Positions 16,918-23,887 of a stretch of DNA of 64,000 nt are shown piece after piece. Below the pieces are notes generated by a model that saw only the letters and a list, made by a program, of their open reading frames with translations, was not told the DNA's origin and did not search any database. The stretch is from Enterococcus sp. BWR-S5. GTDB taxonomy: Bacteria > Bacillota > Bacilli > Lactobacillales > Enterococcaceae. Every line of letters starts with the position of its first letter. Position 1 is the first letter of the stretch. The stretch covers positions 62,001 through 126,000 of the forward strand of contig NZ_JADOEQ010000010.1 in assembly GCF_016745255.1 (NCBI RefSeq), written 5' to 3'. The translations under genes were made by a program, and so were the position numbers.

Positions 16918-17098
16918 CAGCCGTTCATTTGTTAGTTGAAAATGGTCATTGAAATCAGGAAAGAAATTTGCCATTATTAATAGGAAAGCTCCAATTAATA
17001 TATTGTAATAAAGTAGTTTGGCTAAAGAAAATTATTTCAGAGGTCAATCAAGTCAAAGGCATAAGAGAACCTTGCCTGAATAGAAGAAGGAGAACGAG

Positions 17099-17491
17099 AT
17101 GATGAGTGACGATATTCGCTATATCACTTATTCGGAAGAGGAAATGACTATTGTTAGAAATGGAACAGCGGCAATTAGAAAAGTCCTTGAACGAGGGAGT
17201 GAGAAAGAGAAAGAGCGGCTCTTATTCTGCTTAGACAGATACTTAGATCCTTGGTTTGAGTACAATCTATCATACAAAGCAGAGATAGATCGATTGTTGG
17301 AAGAAGTAATTGTCACTGCTAACACTTTGGCTGTAAAAGAATCGGCGCTGCAATTGTTGACAGATTATGGAGAAGGTGATTTTAAAATAATTAAAGAAAA
17401 TATTGATAAAATTGAGCCCGAGCTGATGAGTGAAATCAATTATTTATTAGAAATGATTGATTTCACTCATAAAGGAAACGAAATGCTCTAA
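17099..17491 (+). CDS. Hypothetical acidic helical protein, 130 aa
   Basis: I do not recognise a family. The protein is acidic and predicted mostly helical, with short repeat-like helix pairs reminiscent of HEAT or immunity-type proteins (KEKERLLFCLDRYLDPWFEY; ESALQLLTDYGEGDF). It has no signal peptide or TM segment. GAAGGAG precedes two adjacent ATG codons at 17099 and 17102. It is closed by the strong terminator at 17492-17537. It stands alone between the Spx-like gene and a small minus-strand ORF. Confidence 0.65.
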   Translation: MMSDDIRYITYSEEEMTIVRNGTAAIRKVLERGSEKEKERLLFCLDRYLDPWFEYNLSYKAEIDRLLEEVIVTANTLAVKESALQLLTDYGEGDFKIIKENIDKIEPELMSEINYLLEMIDFTHKGNEML

Positions 17492-17537
17492 AAAAAGCGG
17501 ATGTTCTCCGAATGAGGAGAACCATCCACTTTTTTAT
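17492..17537. terminator. Bidirectional intrinsic terminator
   Basis: The stem is built from GCGGATGTTCTCC (17497-17509) and GGAGAACCATCCAC (17516-17529), with one bulge and one mismatch. A-tracts and T-tracts on both sides let it serve the plus-strand gene ending at 17491 and the minus-strand small ORF ending at 17549. Confidence 0.8.
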
Positions 17538-17548
17538 ATGTTGATTGT

Positions 17549-17656
17549 TTATCGAGTTGTAACTTTCGCATATGCATATCTGTGTTTTCTGGTTAGTGTA
17601 ATTGCTGTAATTGCAGCGATTGAAAGTAGGGAACCTGCAGTAAATAATTTTTTCAT
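17549..17656 (-). CDS. Putative 35-aa membrane peptide
   Basis: A short frame, ATG at 17656 to TAA at 17549. It encodes a Lys-Lys N-terminus, a hydrophobic stretch (FTAGSLLSIAAITAITL) and a basic tail (RKHRYAYAKVTTR). AAAGGA lies 8-9 nt upstream, and a TATAAT box lies on the minus strand about 60 nt upstream. The terminator at 17492-17537 follows immediately. Promoter, SD, start, hydrophobic segment and terminator all agree, but the coding call rests on a very short frame. Confidence 0.45.
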   Translation of the reverse strand: MKKLFTAGSLLSIAAITAITLTRKHRYAYAKVTTR

Positions 17657-17745
17657 GAGCATCATCCTTTCTTGTGTAAGAGAGTCTAGTCATCTTGGTC
17701 AAAATCTAAGTAATTATATGATAAACCCTAGAAAAAATAGGGAAA

Positions 17746-17836
17746 CGTGGACGGTAGGATTCGAACCTACACCTCTATGGATTGAGAATAAACATCTGTT
17801 AAGCCTCAGGCGAGTTAAAACACCACGTTCATCCAC
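17746..17836 (-). ncRNA. tRNA-like element (acceptor and T arms intact, no normal anticodon arm)
   Basis: On the minus strand, GTGGATG (17836-17830) pairs with CGTCCAC (17753-17747) as a 7-bp acceptor stem with one wobble. Next to it is a perfect T arm, GTAGG-TTCGAAT-CCTAC. The ~91-nt length would suit a class II tRNA (Ser/Leu). A short TCTC/GAGG hairpin could be a variable arm. Position 8 is A instead of the expected U. I find no 5-bp anticodon stem with a 7-nt loop, and no CCA is encoded. A CCCTA/TAGGG hairpin with TTTAT follows (about 17742-17723). It is either a pseudo-tRNA or a diverged tRNA. A GTTAAG/CTTAAC stretch could mislead software into an anticodon call. Confidence 0.55.
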
Positions 17837-17895
17837 TTAATAGTATATGAGTAAGCAGTTATGCTTTTTTTCATTTAGTTGAAAGGAAGGAGTAA

Positions 17896-17969
17896 GGTGT
17901 TTCGCTCTTTTGTCTCACTGAGTCAATATCAGTCTTTTTGACAGTCCTGTTTTTAGAGTGAAACACACC
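17896..17969. repeat. Long imperfect inverted repeat (structured intergenic element)
   Basis: GGTGTTTCGCTCT (17896-17908) is mirrored by AGAGTGAAACACACC (17955-17969), with one wobble and a 2-nt offset. Inside the loop, ACTGAGTCAA can pair with TTGACAGT, extending the hairpin to nearly the whole 74 nt. It lies in a 470-nt region without a gene. It may be a structured RNA, a MITE-like remnant or a terminator for the opposite strand. Confidence 0.45.
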
Positions 17970-18243
17970 TACTGGCTTCTGGTTTAGAAGTTCGGGTCAT
18001 CTTTCCGGCTTTCTTTATACACCTGAAGGACAAAACCCAAAAATGAAAATCCAATTCCTTGAAACAGCCCCTTTCGTATTTGATGAGTTAATCATAACCA
18101 TCTCATATTAAATGGAACATAAAAAAGTAAGAAGAAAATAATACTTTTCATGAAGGAATTGTGAAAGTGCTTAAAAAGAGGTAAAGGGATTAAAGAAAGT
18201 CTTTATCTATTTAGAAAAGCTTGATTTTGGTGTGCAAAATGGA

Positions 18244-18278
18244 AAGTTAAAAGGAGGTGCTCCTCCGACTTTTTTTTG
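18244..18278 (+). terminator. Terminator-like hairpin upstream of hypothetical gene
   Basis: AAGT...GGAGG (18244-18257), loop TGCT, then CCTCC-g-ACTT (18262-18271) and an uninterrupted T-run to 18277. No plus-strand gene lies directly upstream. It therefore ends an unannotated transcript or attenuates the downstream gene at 18311. Confidence 0.6.
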
Positions 18279-18310
18279 TTAAAATGAAGAAAAAGGGCAG
18301 GTGTGCATGC

Positions 18311-18676
18311 TTGGAAAAAAGCGAATTAAAACATGGGATAAAAGAATGGTTGCTGAGAATTGATTTAGTGGATAGGCGGCCAGAAGAGATAATAGCATTG
18401 AATTTTGGACTTTTTGAACCATATGGACTAGAGTTGATTGGCTCGAAGGTTTATAATCTGGAAGACGATGACTGGGCTTGTGAGGAAGATTTTATCCCCA
18501 CAGAAAGAACTTGCCAAGGAATAACATTTGACGACAATCAAACCTGGCAAGAAATTTTGTCGATGGTTTATTCAATAATAGAAGAATTAAGTGCTGAGTT
18601 GTCAGAGCTGGATCTTCTAAGGGTTCCTCATATTACGACAGGCTTTTCAGATGGAGATTTGCTGATTGTGAAATAA
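18311..18676 (+). CDS. Hypothetical acidic protein, ~121 aa
   Basis: No family recognised. The protein is acidic (LEDDDWACEEDFIPTERTC) and of a size and composition common among immunity-type proteins, but nothing specific supports that role. The start is uncertain. I choose the TTG at 18311, 7 nt after CAGGTG. An in-frame ATG at 18284 lies 7 nt after the T-run of the preceding terminator and has no SD. No obvious terminator follows. Confidence 0.55.
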   Translation: MEKSELKHGIKEWLLRIDLVDRRPEEIIALNFGLFEPYGLELIGSKVYNLEDDDWACEEDFIPTERTCQGITFDDNQTWQEILSMVYSIIEELSAELSELDLLRVPHITTGFSDGDLLIVK

Positions 18677-18840
18677 TTCTGAGAGTGAAGCATGGGATGA
18701 CAGTAGAAAGTATAGAATAATGATGGATATGGTAAACTATATAAGGATTTATTTCATTACTGCTCGTGGAAAAATGTGTATCAAGAGTAGAATGAAGACT
18801 ATTTTGAACCAGATTTTACAGGGAATTTAGGAGGAATATA

Positions 18841-19230
18841 ATGAGAAAAGCGATATATGCTTCAAGTGTTCTAGTATTGACCGTCGTGTTTATCAGCGGC
18901 TGTTCGTCTGCTGAAAATACTTCGGGTACTTCTGACAAACGTTCGGCCAATGAAATTGAGGTAACTGTTTCCTTGATGAAGGATGATGCTGAGGTTACTA
19001 AAAAGGAAATTACTACTGCCGAGGATACTACCTTGATGGAGGCAATGAAAGAAAATTTTGAACTCGAAGAAGACAACGGAATGATTACGTCTATTGATGG
19101 TATTGAACAGGATGAAGCCGAAAACCGCTATTGGGTTTACACGATTAATGGCGAAATGATTAACACAGGAGCAAAAGATACAACGTTGAAGCAGGGCGAT
19201 CAGGTTGAATTTACGTATGAGAAATTCTAA
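18841..19230 (+). CDS. DUF4430 domain lipoprotein
   Basis: A 129-residue secreted lipoprotein. The signal peptide ends in the lipobox ISGC (Cys about residue 21), followed by a Ser/Asn-rich linker and a C-terminal DUF4430 domain (about residues 58-128). That domain has the typical ENRYWVYTINGEMINTGAKD and LKQGDQVEFTYE. DUF4430 is a beta-grasp-like domain also seen in cobalamin-binding transcobalamins. TTAGGAGG precedes the ATG. The next gene (an ECF substrate-binding membrane component) overlaps its stop, so the two probably form one uptake system, possibly for a cobalamin-like compound. Confidence 0.8.
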   Translation: MRKAIYASSVLVLTVVFISGCSSAENTSGTSDKRSANEIEVTVSLMKDDAEVTKKEITTAEDTTLMEAMKENFELEEDNGMITSIDGIEQDEAENRYWVYTINGEMINTGAKDTTLKQGDQVEFTYEKF

Positions 19231-19762
19231 GCAGCCATTGAAACCAGTGTTTTCGGTTAGAGAATTGACTTATTTGGCGTTGATTGTGGCCGCGTGTGTA
19301 GTTGGCAGAATCTTGTTTCAGCCAATACCCAATGTTCAGCCGATGACTGCTATTTTTTTGATTATCACAGCTCAGTTAGGCTTTGGAAGAAGTTTGATTG
19401 TTTGCTTGCTCTCAGTCATTGTAACGAACCTTTATATGGGGATGGGACTCTGGACAATTACTCAAATAGCTAGTTATACGGTAGTTCTAGCTCTATTCAG
19501 CGGGCTGCTAAAAATACCAATCGTAGGAAAAACCTTTATTACTCAATGGAGTTTCAGCTTTTTTTCAGGATTTATTTATGGATTTGTTATTTCTGTAATA
19601 GACGTTCAAGTCTATGGTATGCCTGCATTTCTGCCTTACTATTTACAAGGCGTATCCTTCGATTTTCTCCACAGCATAGGAAATTTTGCCTTTTTTCTAT
19701 TATTAACACCCATTTTTCAACGACTCTTGAAAAGAGTTGAGGGAAATGAAAAAGCACGATGA
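19217..19762 (+). CDS. ECF transporter S component
   Basis: A 181-residue membrane protein with five or six hydrophobic segments and the layout of ECF S components: ELTYLALIVAACVVGRILFQPIPNVQPMTAIFLI, then LGFGRSLIVCLLSVIVTNLYMGMGLWTI. S components bind the vitamin and dock on a shared EcfT/EcfA module, which is not in this window. The ATG at 19217 overlaps the end of the DUF4430 lipoprotein gene by 14 nt. The pairing suggests a lipoprotein-assisted ECF importer, with cobalamin or a relative as a candidate ligand. Confidence 0.8.
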   Translation: MRNSKQPLKPVFSVRELTYLALIVAACVVGRILFQPIPNVQPMTAIFLIITAQLGFGRSLIVCLLSVIVTNLYMGMGLWTITQIASYTVVLALFSGLLKIPIVGKTFITQWSFSFFSGFIYGFVISVIDVQVYGMPAFLPYYLQGVSFDFLHSIGNFAFFLLLTPIFQRLLKRVEGNEKAR

Positions 19763-19792
19763 GCTGTGTCAGTAGGCTCATCGTGCTTTTTT
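19749..19792. terminator. Bidirectional terminator between ECF S gene and rqcH
   Basis: A 15-16-bp perfect stem, AAAAGCACGATGAGC with GCTCATCGTGCTTTT (to 19790) and extra T. The 5' arm overlaps the stop codon of the ECF gene. Confidence 0.85.
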
Positions 19793-19802
19793 CGAATACT
19801 TT

Positions 19803-21500
19803 CTATGTTTGTTTCAGTGGTTGCAAAGAGTCTTCATCTGGTGTGACATATAGAGTCTTTTGATTTTCATAAATGACATAACCAGGTTTGGCTCCGTTCG
19901 GCTTATGAACATGCTTTACTTGAACGTAATCTACGGGTACTTGTGCAGAAAGACGGAATTTTGAGTAATACGCAGCGAGCAGCGCCGCTTCGTATAGCGT
20001 TTTTTCAGAAGGTTCAGGGTTCTTGATAATTACGTGTGAACCTGGAATGTCCTTTGCATGCAACCAAATATCGGTTTTCTTGGCTGTTCTCAACGTCAAC
20101 TGATCGTTTTGCAGGTTATTTCTGCCGACAAGAATCGTGTCTCCATCAGAGGATAGAAATACCTCAGGTTTACTAGGCTGTTCTTTCTTCTGCTTTTTAT
20201 TTTTTTGTTTTTTTACATAGCCTTGATTAAGCAGTTCTTCTCGAATAACGCCTAAATCAATTGGACTTGCCAGCTCTAGCTGGGAAAGGACAGATTCAAG
20301 GTAAATAATCTCTTGTTCTGTCTGTTCGATTTGTGTTTGGACAACGCGAACAGCATTTTTTAACTTTTGGTATTTTTGAAAATATTTTTGTGCATTTTGA
20401 TTCGGTGTGAGTGAGGGTCTCAGCTTGATATCGATTGGCTGATTTTCTTCGTAATAATTGTCAAGCGTTACCTTATCAGCTCCTTTAGGTACTTGAGTCA
20501 TGAAGGTAGTCAGAAGCTCACCGTTTCGTCGATAAAATTCTGCATTTTCAGTATCATCTAAAGTTTTTTTCAGCTTTGAAAGCTTTGTCTGATTTTTTTT
20601 CAACTCGTTTTCAATTTTGCGAATCAGCTCGCCGCCCTGTTGTTTGACGCGATCCTTCTCGGCTTTTCCACTATAAAAAGCATCTAAAAGCTCACTTAGA
20701 GAAGAAAATACCTCTTTTTCGCCGCTAAGCGAATGATACGTCAGCGGTGTGAAAAATTCTTTTTTTTCAGTTCTTGTCAACGTTGGGGTAGGATGTTCAA
20801 CTAGTTCTTGCCAAAAGGCTTCCCAAACTGGAATTTTCCTACCAGGCTGTTCATTCAGACGATAAGCCAGCTCCTCTGCAGTATCTCGTCCAAGCCCTTG
20901 AAAGGTTTGCTGAAGGTAGCTTGCATTCAACTCATCTGCGATAGAAAGCAGTTCAAATACTTTTTCCTTTGATACTTGAAAAGGATTATGCTGGTCTTTC
21001 GCTGGCGGTGCAAGGTAGTCAACTCCGGGAAGAAGTGAGCGATAGCTGTTTTGAGAACTGCCAATATGCTTGATAGTATCCAGAATTTTTCCTGTCTCTT
21101 GGTTCATAAGGACAATTGTACTGTGACGCCCCATTAACTCAACGATTAATACGATATTCTGCAAATCACCTAGTTCATCTCGTTTGGTAAAAGAGAAATG
21201 AATGATGCGATCATTGTCGACTTGTTCAATTGATTCTAAAATTGCTCCATCTAAGAATTTTCTAAGCATCATCACAAAATTGGGTGGAACATCTGGGTTC
21301 GCATACGTCATTTCAGTTAATTGAATTCTTGCATAGCTTGGGTGAGCAGAGAGAAGCAGCTTATGATTCTTTCCTTTAGAGCGGATAACTAAAACAACCT
21401 CATTTTCATAGGGTTGGTGAATCTTTGATATTCGTCCAGAGACTAATTGCTCGGACAGTTCATTTGTTATTGTATGGGTAAAGACACCATCAAAGGACAT
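19803..21500 (-). CDS. rqcH: RqcH (Rqc2/FbpA, NFACT protein)
   Basis: A 565-residue protein with an N-terminal NFACT-N domain (MSFDGVFTHTITNELSEQL), helix-hairpin-helix and coiled-coil middle regions (about 280-430), and the C-terminal NFACT-R domain with TDIWLHAKDIPGSHVII. RqcH binds stalled 50S-peptidyl-tRNA complexes and adds C-terminal alanine tails that mark nascent chains for degradation. Streptococcal homologues were first named fibronectin-binding protein A. The start is the ATG at 21500 after GAGGGAAA. Full family length, single gene. Confidence 0.9.
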   Translation of the reverse strand: MSFDGVFTHTITNELSEQLVSGRISKIHQPYENEVVLVIRSKGKNHKLLLSAHPSYARIQLTEMTYANPDVPPNFVMMLRKFLDGAILESIEQVDNDRIIHFSFTKRDELGDLQNIVLIVELMGRHSTIVLMNQETGKILDTIKHIGSSQNSYRSLLPGVDYLAPPAKDQHNPFQVSKEKVFELLSIADELNASYLQQTFQGLGRDTAEELAYRLNEQPGRKIPVWEAFWQELVEHPTPTLTRTEKKEFFTPLTYHSLSGEKEVFSSLSELLDAFYSGKAEKDRVKQQGGELIRKIENELKKNQTKLSKLKKTLDDTENAEFYRRNGELLTTFMTQVPKGADKVTLDNYYEENQPIDIKLRPSLTPNQNAQKYFQKYQKLKNAVRVVQTQIEQTEQEIIYLESVLSQLELASPIDLGVIREELLNQGYVKKQKNKKQKKEQPSKPEVFLSSDGDTILVGRNNLQNDQLTLRTAKKTDIWLHAKDIPGSHVIIKNPEPSEKTLYEAALLAAYYSKFRLSAQVPVDYVQVKHVHKPNGAKPGYVIYENQKTLYVTPDEDSLQPLKQT

Positions 21501-21722
21501 GATTTTCCCTCATTTCTATAGTCCGTAATAGTATTATTATAACGAATACAAAATTAATAATAAAGAAAATACTCAGAAATTGATTGGTCTGCTGTAACTT
21601 CCCACTGCAATTGCTCATTTCTATAAAGAAATCAATGAAATTCAGTTTTTCCTGTTTGCGCTTTCGTTTTTTTATCAAGATGAGTATAATAGGTATAGAC
21701 AAATTTTTTAGGAGGCTAACAA

Positions 21723-22670
21723 ATGGTAAAACGATTAATCAGTGCAAGCTATAGTGAGGTTGCTAAAATGTCCGCGCAAGAATTGAAACAGTCAATTAAA
21801 GCAAGTGAAGGTCGAACAATTCTGTCTGAAAATGTTGTTTTGGCTTCTCCGCAGGCTGGAGATATCACAAATGCAGAGGTCGCTGCGGCTTTTGGTGCAG
21901 ATTTGATTCTGTTGAATGTCTTTGATTGCTTCAACCCAATCATTCAAGGACTTCCTGGCATGGATATCGAAAAATTAATGACCTATATGCAGTACCCTGA
22001 AAAAAATACAAACAGCAACCCGATTGCTGAATTGAAGAAGCTAGTCGGTCGACCAGTAGGTGTAAACTTGGAACCGGTTGATGAACAATCAGAAATGTTC
22101 AGTGAAAAACTGGAAATCTCTAAAGGAAGAATTAGTTCGAAAGAAGCGATTCAAAAAGCTGAAGAACTTGGTTTTGATTTCATCTGCTTAACTGGAAATC
22201 CGGGTACAGGTGTAACCAATAAGCAAATCGCAAAAGCTGTAACTGTGGCAAAAGAGAATTTTTCAGGATTGATTATTGCTGGGAAAATGCACAGTGCCGG
22301 TTCTGACGAACCAGTTGTGTCAAATGAGGCAGTGGAAGACTATGCGAAAGCCGGAGCAGATATCTTACTTCTGCCAGCTGTCGGCACCGTACAAGGCTTT
22401 ACAGAAGATAATCTGAAGGACGCTGTAGCAATTGCGAAGAAATATGATTTATTGACAATGTCCGCTATTGGGACAAGTCAGGAAAGTGCTAACAAAGAAA
22501 CAATTCGCCAAATTGCTTTGATTAACAAAATTTGCGGCGTTGATATTCAGCACATCGGAGATGCCGGCTATGGCGGCTTAGCTCCTGCGGAAAATATTTA
22601 CGAAATGTCTGTTGCGATTCGAGGCATGCGCCACACTATCAATCGTATGGCTCGTTCAGTCAATCGTTAA
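21723..22670 (+). CDS. TIM-barrel-like protein of unknown function
   Basis: A 315-residue soluble protein that reads as a phosphate-binding TIM barrel. Successive strand-loop segments are ENVVLASPQAGDITNAEVA, ADLILLNVFDCFNP, GFDFICLTGNPGTGVTN, GLIIAGKMHSAGSDE and ADILLLPAVGTVQGFT. Similar proteins occur in Firmicutes under vague names (PEP-phosphonomutase-like or haloacid-dehalogenase-like). I cannot assign a reaction. TTAGGAGG precedes the ATG, and an extended -10 TATAAT lies at 21685-21690. It is a single gene with a strong terminator. Confidence 0.6.
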   Translation: MVKRLISASYSEVAKMSAQELKQSIKASEGRTILSENVVLASPQAGDITNAEVAAAFGADLILLNVFDCFNPIIQGLPGMDIEKLMTYMQYPEKNTNSNPIAELKKLVGRPVGVNLEPVDEQSEMFSEKLEISKGRISSKEAIQKAEELGFDFICLTGNPGTGVTNKQIAKAVTVAKENFSGLIIAGKMHSAGSDEPVVSNEAVEDYAKAGADILLLPAVGTVQGFTEDNLKDAVAIAKKYDLLTMSAIGTSQESANKETIRQIALINKICGVDIQHIGDAGYGGLAPAENIYEMSVAIRGMRHTINRMARSVNR

Positions 22671-22708
22671 TTTGGATGAGCGTCATTCAATCAGTTATGA
22701 ATATAGAG

Positions 22709-22746
22709 GAACATGGATGTAGCTTATCATCCATGTTCTTTTTTTT
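22709..22746 (+). terminator. Intrinsic terminator
   Basis: An 11-bp perfect stem, GAACATGGATG (22709-22719) with CATCCATGTTC (22728-22738), followed by eight T. Confidence 0.9.
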
Positions 22747-22858
22747 AACTATAAAGGGATTGTAAAATTTTTATGGCTGTGAACTCAGTAATGCCACGGA
22801 TTAGTTTCAGAACAGATGAAACATTGTCTAACTGAGCGAACTCGTTTAGCTTTTCTTA

Positions 22859-22886
22859 TTGACAAATAACTGTAGTAGGTTATAAT
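22859..22886 (+). promoter_or_regulatory. Consensus sigma-A promoter of the tetR-like gene
   Basis: TTGACA (22859-22864) and TATAAT (22881-22886) with a 16-nt spacer, 50 nt before the GTG start at 22937. Confidence 0.75.
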
Positions 22887-22936
22887 TTATTGTGAACCAA
22901 AAAATATTTTTATTCATAATAAAAGGAGAGAGTGAA

Positions 22937-23524
22937 GTGGCAAGAGGGCCTAAAGGTTTTTCCGATGAAGAAAAGGCTGTTCTAAGAGATAGGCTTTGTA
23001 TGGAATGTGAAAAGAAATGGGCATTGTTAGGATACAAGAAAACCAATATTGGTGAGCTTACATCAGCAGTAGGGATTTCTACAGGAGCGTTTTATCTGCT
23101 TTTTCCATCAAAGGAAGACTTTTTCTGTGAAACTCTTATCAGGGTTAGAAACCGATTGAAAGAAACGATTATGACCATTATTCATGAAAATAAAAGTAAG
23201 CAAGGATTTGTTGCGGCATTAAACTGGCATTTTCAGGAGTTTGAACGGGCGCCGTTTCTGTACGACCTTGGTTCTCCTGATTTCATGGCTTTTTTAAATA
23301 AGATTCCTCGAGAAAGAGTAGACGAAATGACATTTGATAGTAAAACATTTTTCTATGAAATGGTTGAAGCCTCGAATCTGACATTTAAGATTGATTCACA
23401 AAAGTGCTATGAGGTTATTAATACTCTTCTGTATACTGTGGAATTGAAAAAGAATACGCCGTATGACTCACGATGGGTTTTTGAATTCTTATTAAACAGT
23501 GTGATTGATGATTTATTTGATTGA
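22937..23524 (+). CDS. TetR/AcrR family transcriptional regulator
   Basis: A 195-residue protein with an N-terminal TetR HTH: LLGYKKTNIGELTSAVGISTGAFYLLFPSKEDFFCETL (about residues 32-69). AAAAGGAG lies 8 nt before the GTG at 22937. An upstream in-frame GTG at 22892 directly follows the -10 box and lacks an SD. The small membrane protein gene 72 nt downstream shares its transcript or lies under its control. The effector is unknown. Confidence 0.8.
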   Translation: MARGPKGFSDEEKAVLRDRLCMECEKKWALLGYKKTNIGELTSAVGISTGAFYLLFPSKEDFFCETLIRVRNRLKETIMTIIHENKSKQGFVAALNWHFQEFERAPFLYDLGSPDFMAFLNKIPRERVDEMTFDSKTFFYEMVEASNLTFKIDSQKCYEVINTLLYTVELKKNTPYDSRWVFEFLLNSVIDDLFD

Positions 23525-23596
23525 TTTGCCTGTTCTTCATTAACAGAAAAAGACAACGATTTAGTATTATCATTAAAATTCAGGAGGAAAAAAATT

Positions 23597-23857
23597 ATGT
23601 CTGAACAAAAAAAGCCGATGCTGCACAAGGTATTAGGGACAACCGAAAAATTGATTGAGGCAACATCTGGGATGGAGATAACTTTGCCTAAGCCAAGCAG
23701 ACGTTCAATGAGAACCAGTGCTGCAACGAATAGTATTATTGGCATTGGGCTGACAGCCTATGGCTTACTGACACCCCATAAGTGGACGTTGATTCTAGGC
23801 GCAGCAAGTATTGCTGGTGCGGTAGTGATGTATAACGAAGCAAAAGACTGCGGTTGA
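23597..23857 (+). CDS. Small two-TM membrane protein
   Basis: An 86-residue protein with a soluble N-terminal half (EKLIEATSGMEITLPKPSRRS) and two hydrophobic segments near the C-terminus (AATNSIIGIGLTAYGLL and WTLILGAASIAGAVVMY). No family recognised. CAGGAGG precedes the ATG. It is adjacent to the TetR gene, which is the likely regulator. The stop codon lies inside the stem of the terminator. Confidence 0.65.
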   Translation: MSEQKKPMLHKVLGTTEKLIEATSGMEITLPKPSRRSMRTSAATNSIIGIGLTAYGLLTPHKWTLILGAASIAGAVVMYNEAKDCG

Positions 23858-23878
23858 TTTTCAATCGCAGTCTTTTTT
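23841..23878. terminator. Terminator between the small membrane protein gene and pckA
   Basis: AAAAGACTGCGGTTG pairs with CAATCGCAGTCTTTT (23862-23876; one wobble), with T-runs usable on the plus strand and A-rich flanks. It separates convergent genes. Confidence 0.8.
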
Positions 23879-23887
23879 ATTTACATT

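Larger units (their letters stand above)
17841..18310. other. Intergenic region with two hairpins and no gene
   Basis: Apart from the inverted repeat at 17896-17969 and the terminator-like hairpin at 18244-18278, I see no frame with a ribosome site. The middle part (about 17975-18240) shows no feature I can name. Confidence 0.5.

Noticed and set aside
17746-17836. Ordinary functional tRNA-Ser or tRNA-Leu
   Set aside because: Acceptor and T arms fit, but no 5-bp anticodon stem with a 7-nt loop can be formed and position 8 is not U.
17457-17840. 127-codon plus-strand frame across the terminator and tRNA-like element
   Set aside because: It spans a terminator, the antisense of a small ORF and the antisense of the tRNA-like element, and has no SD.
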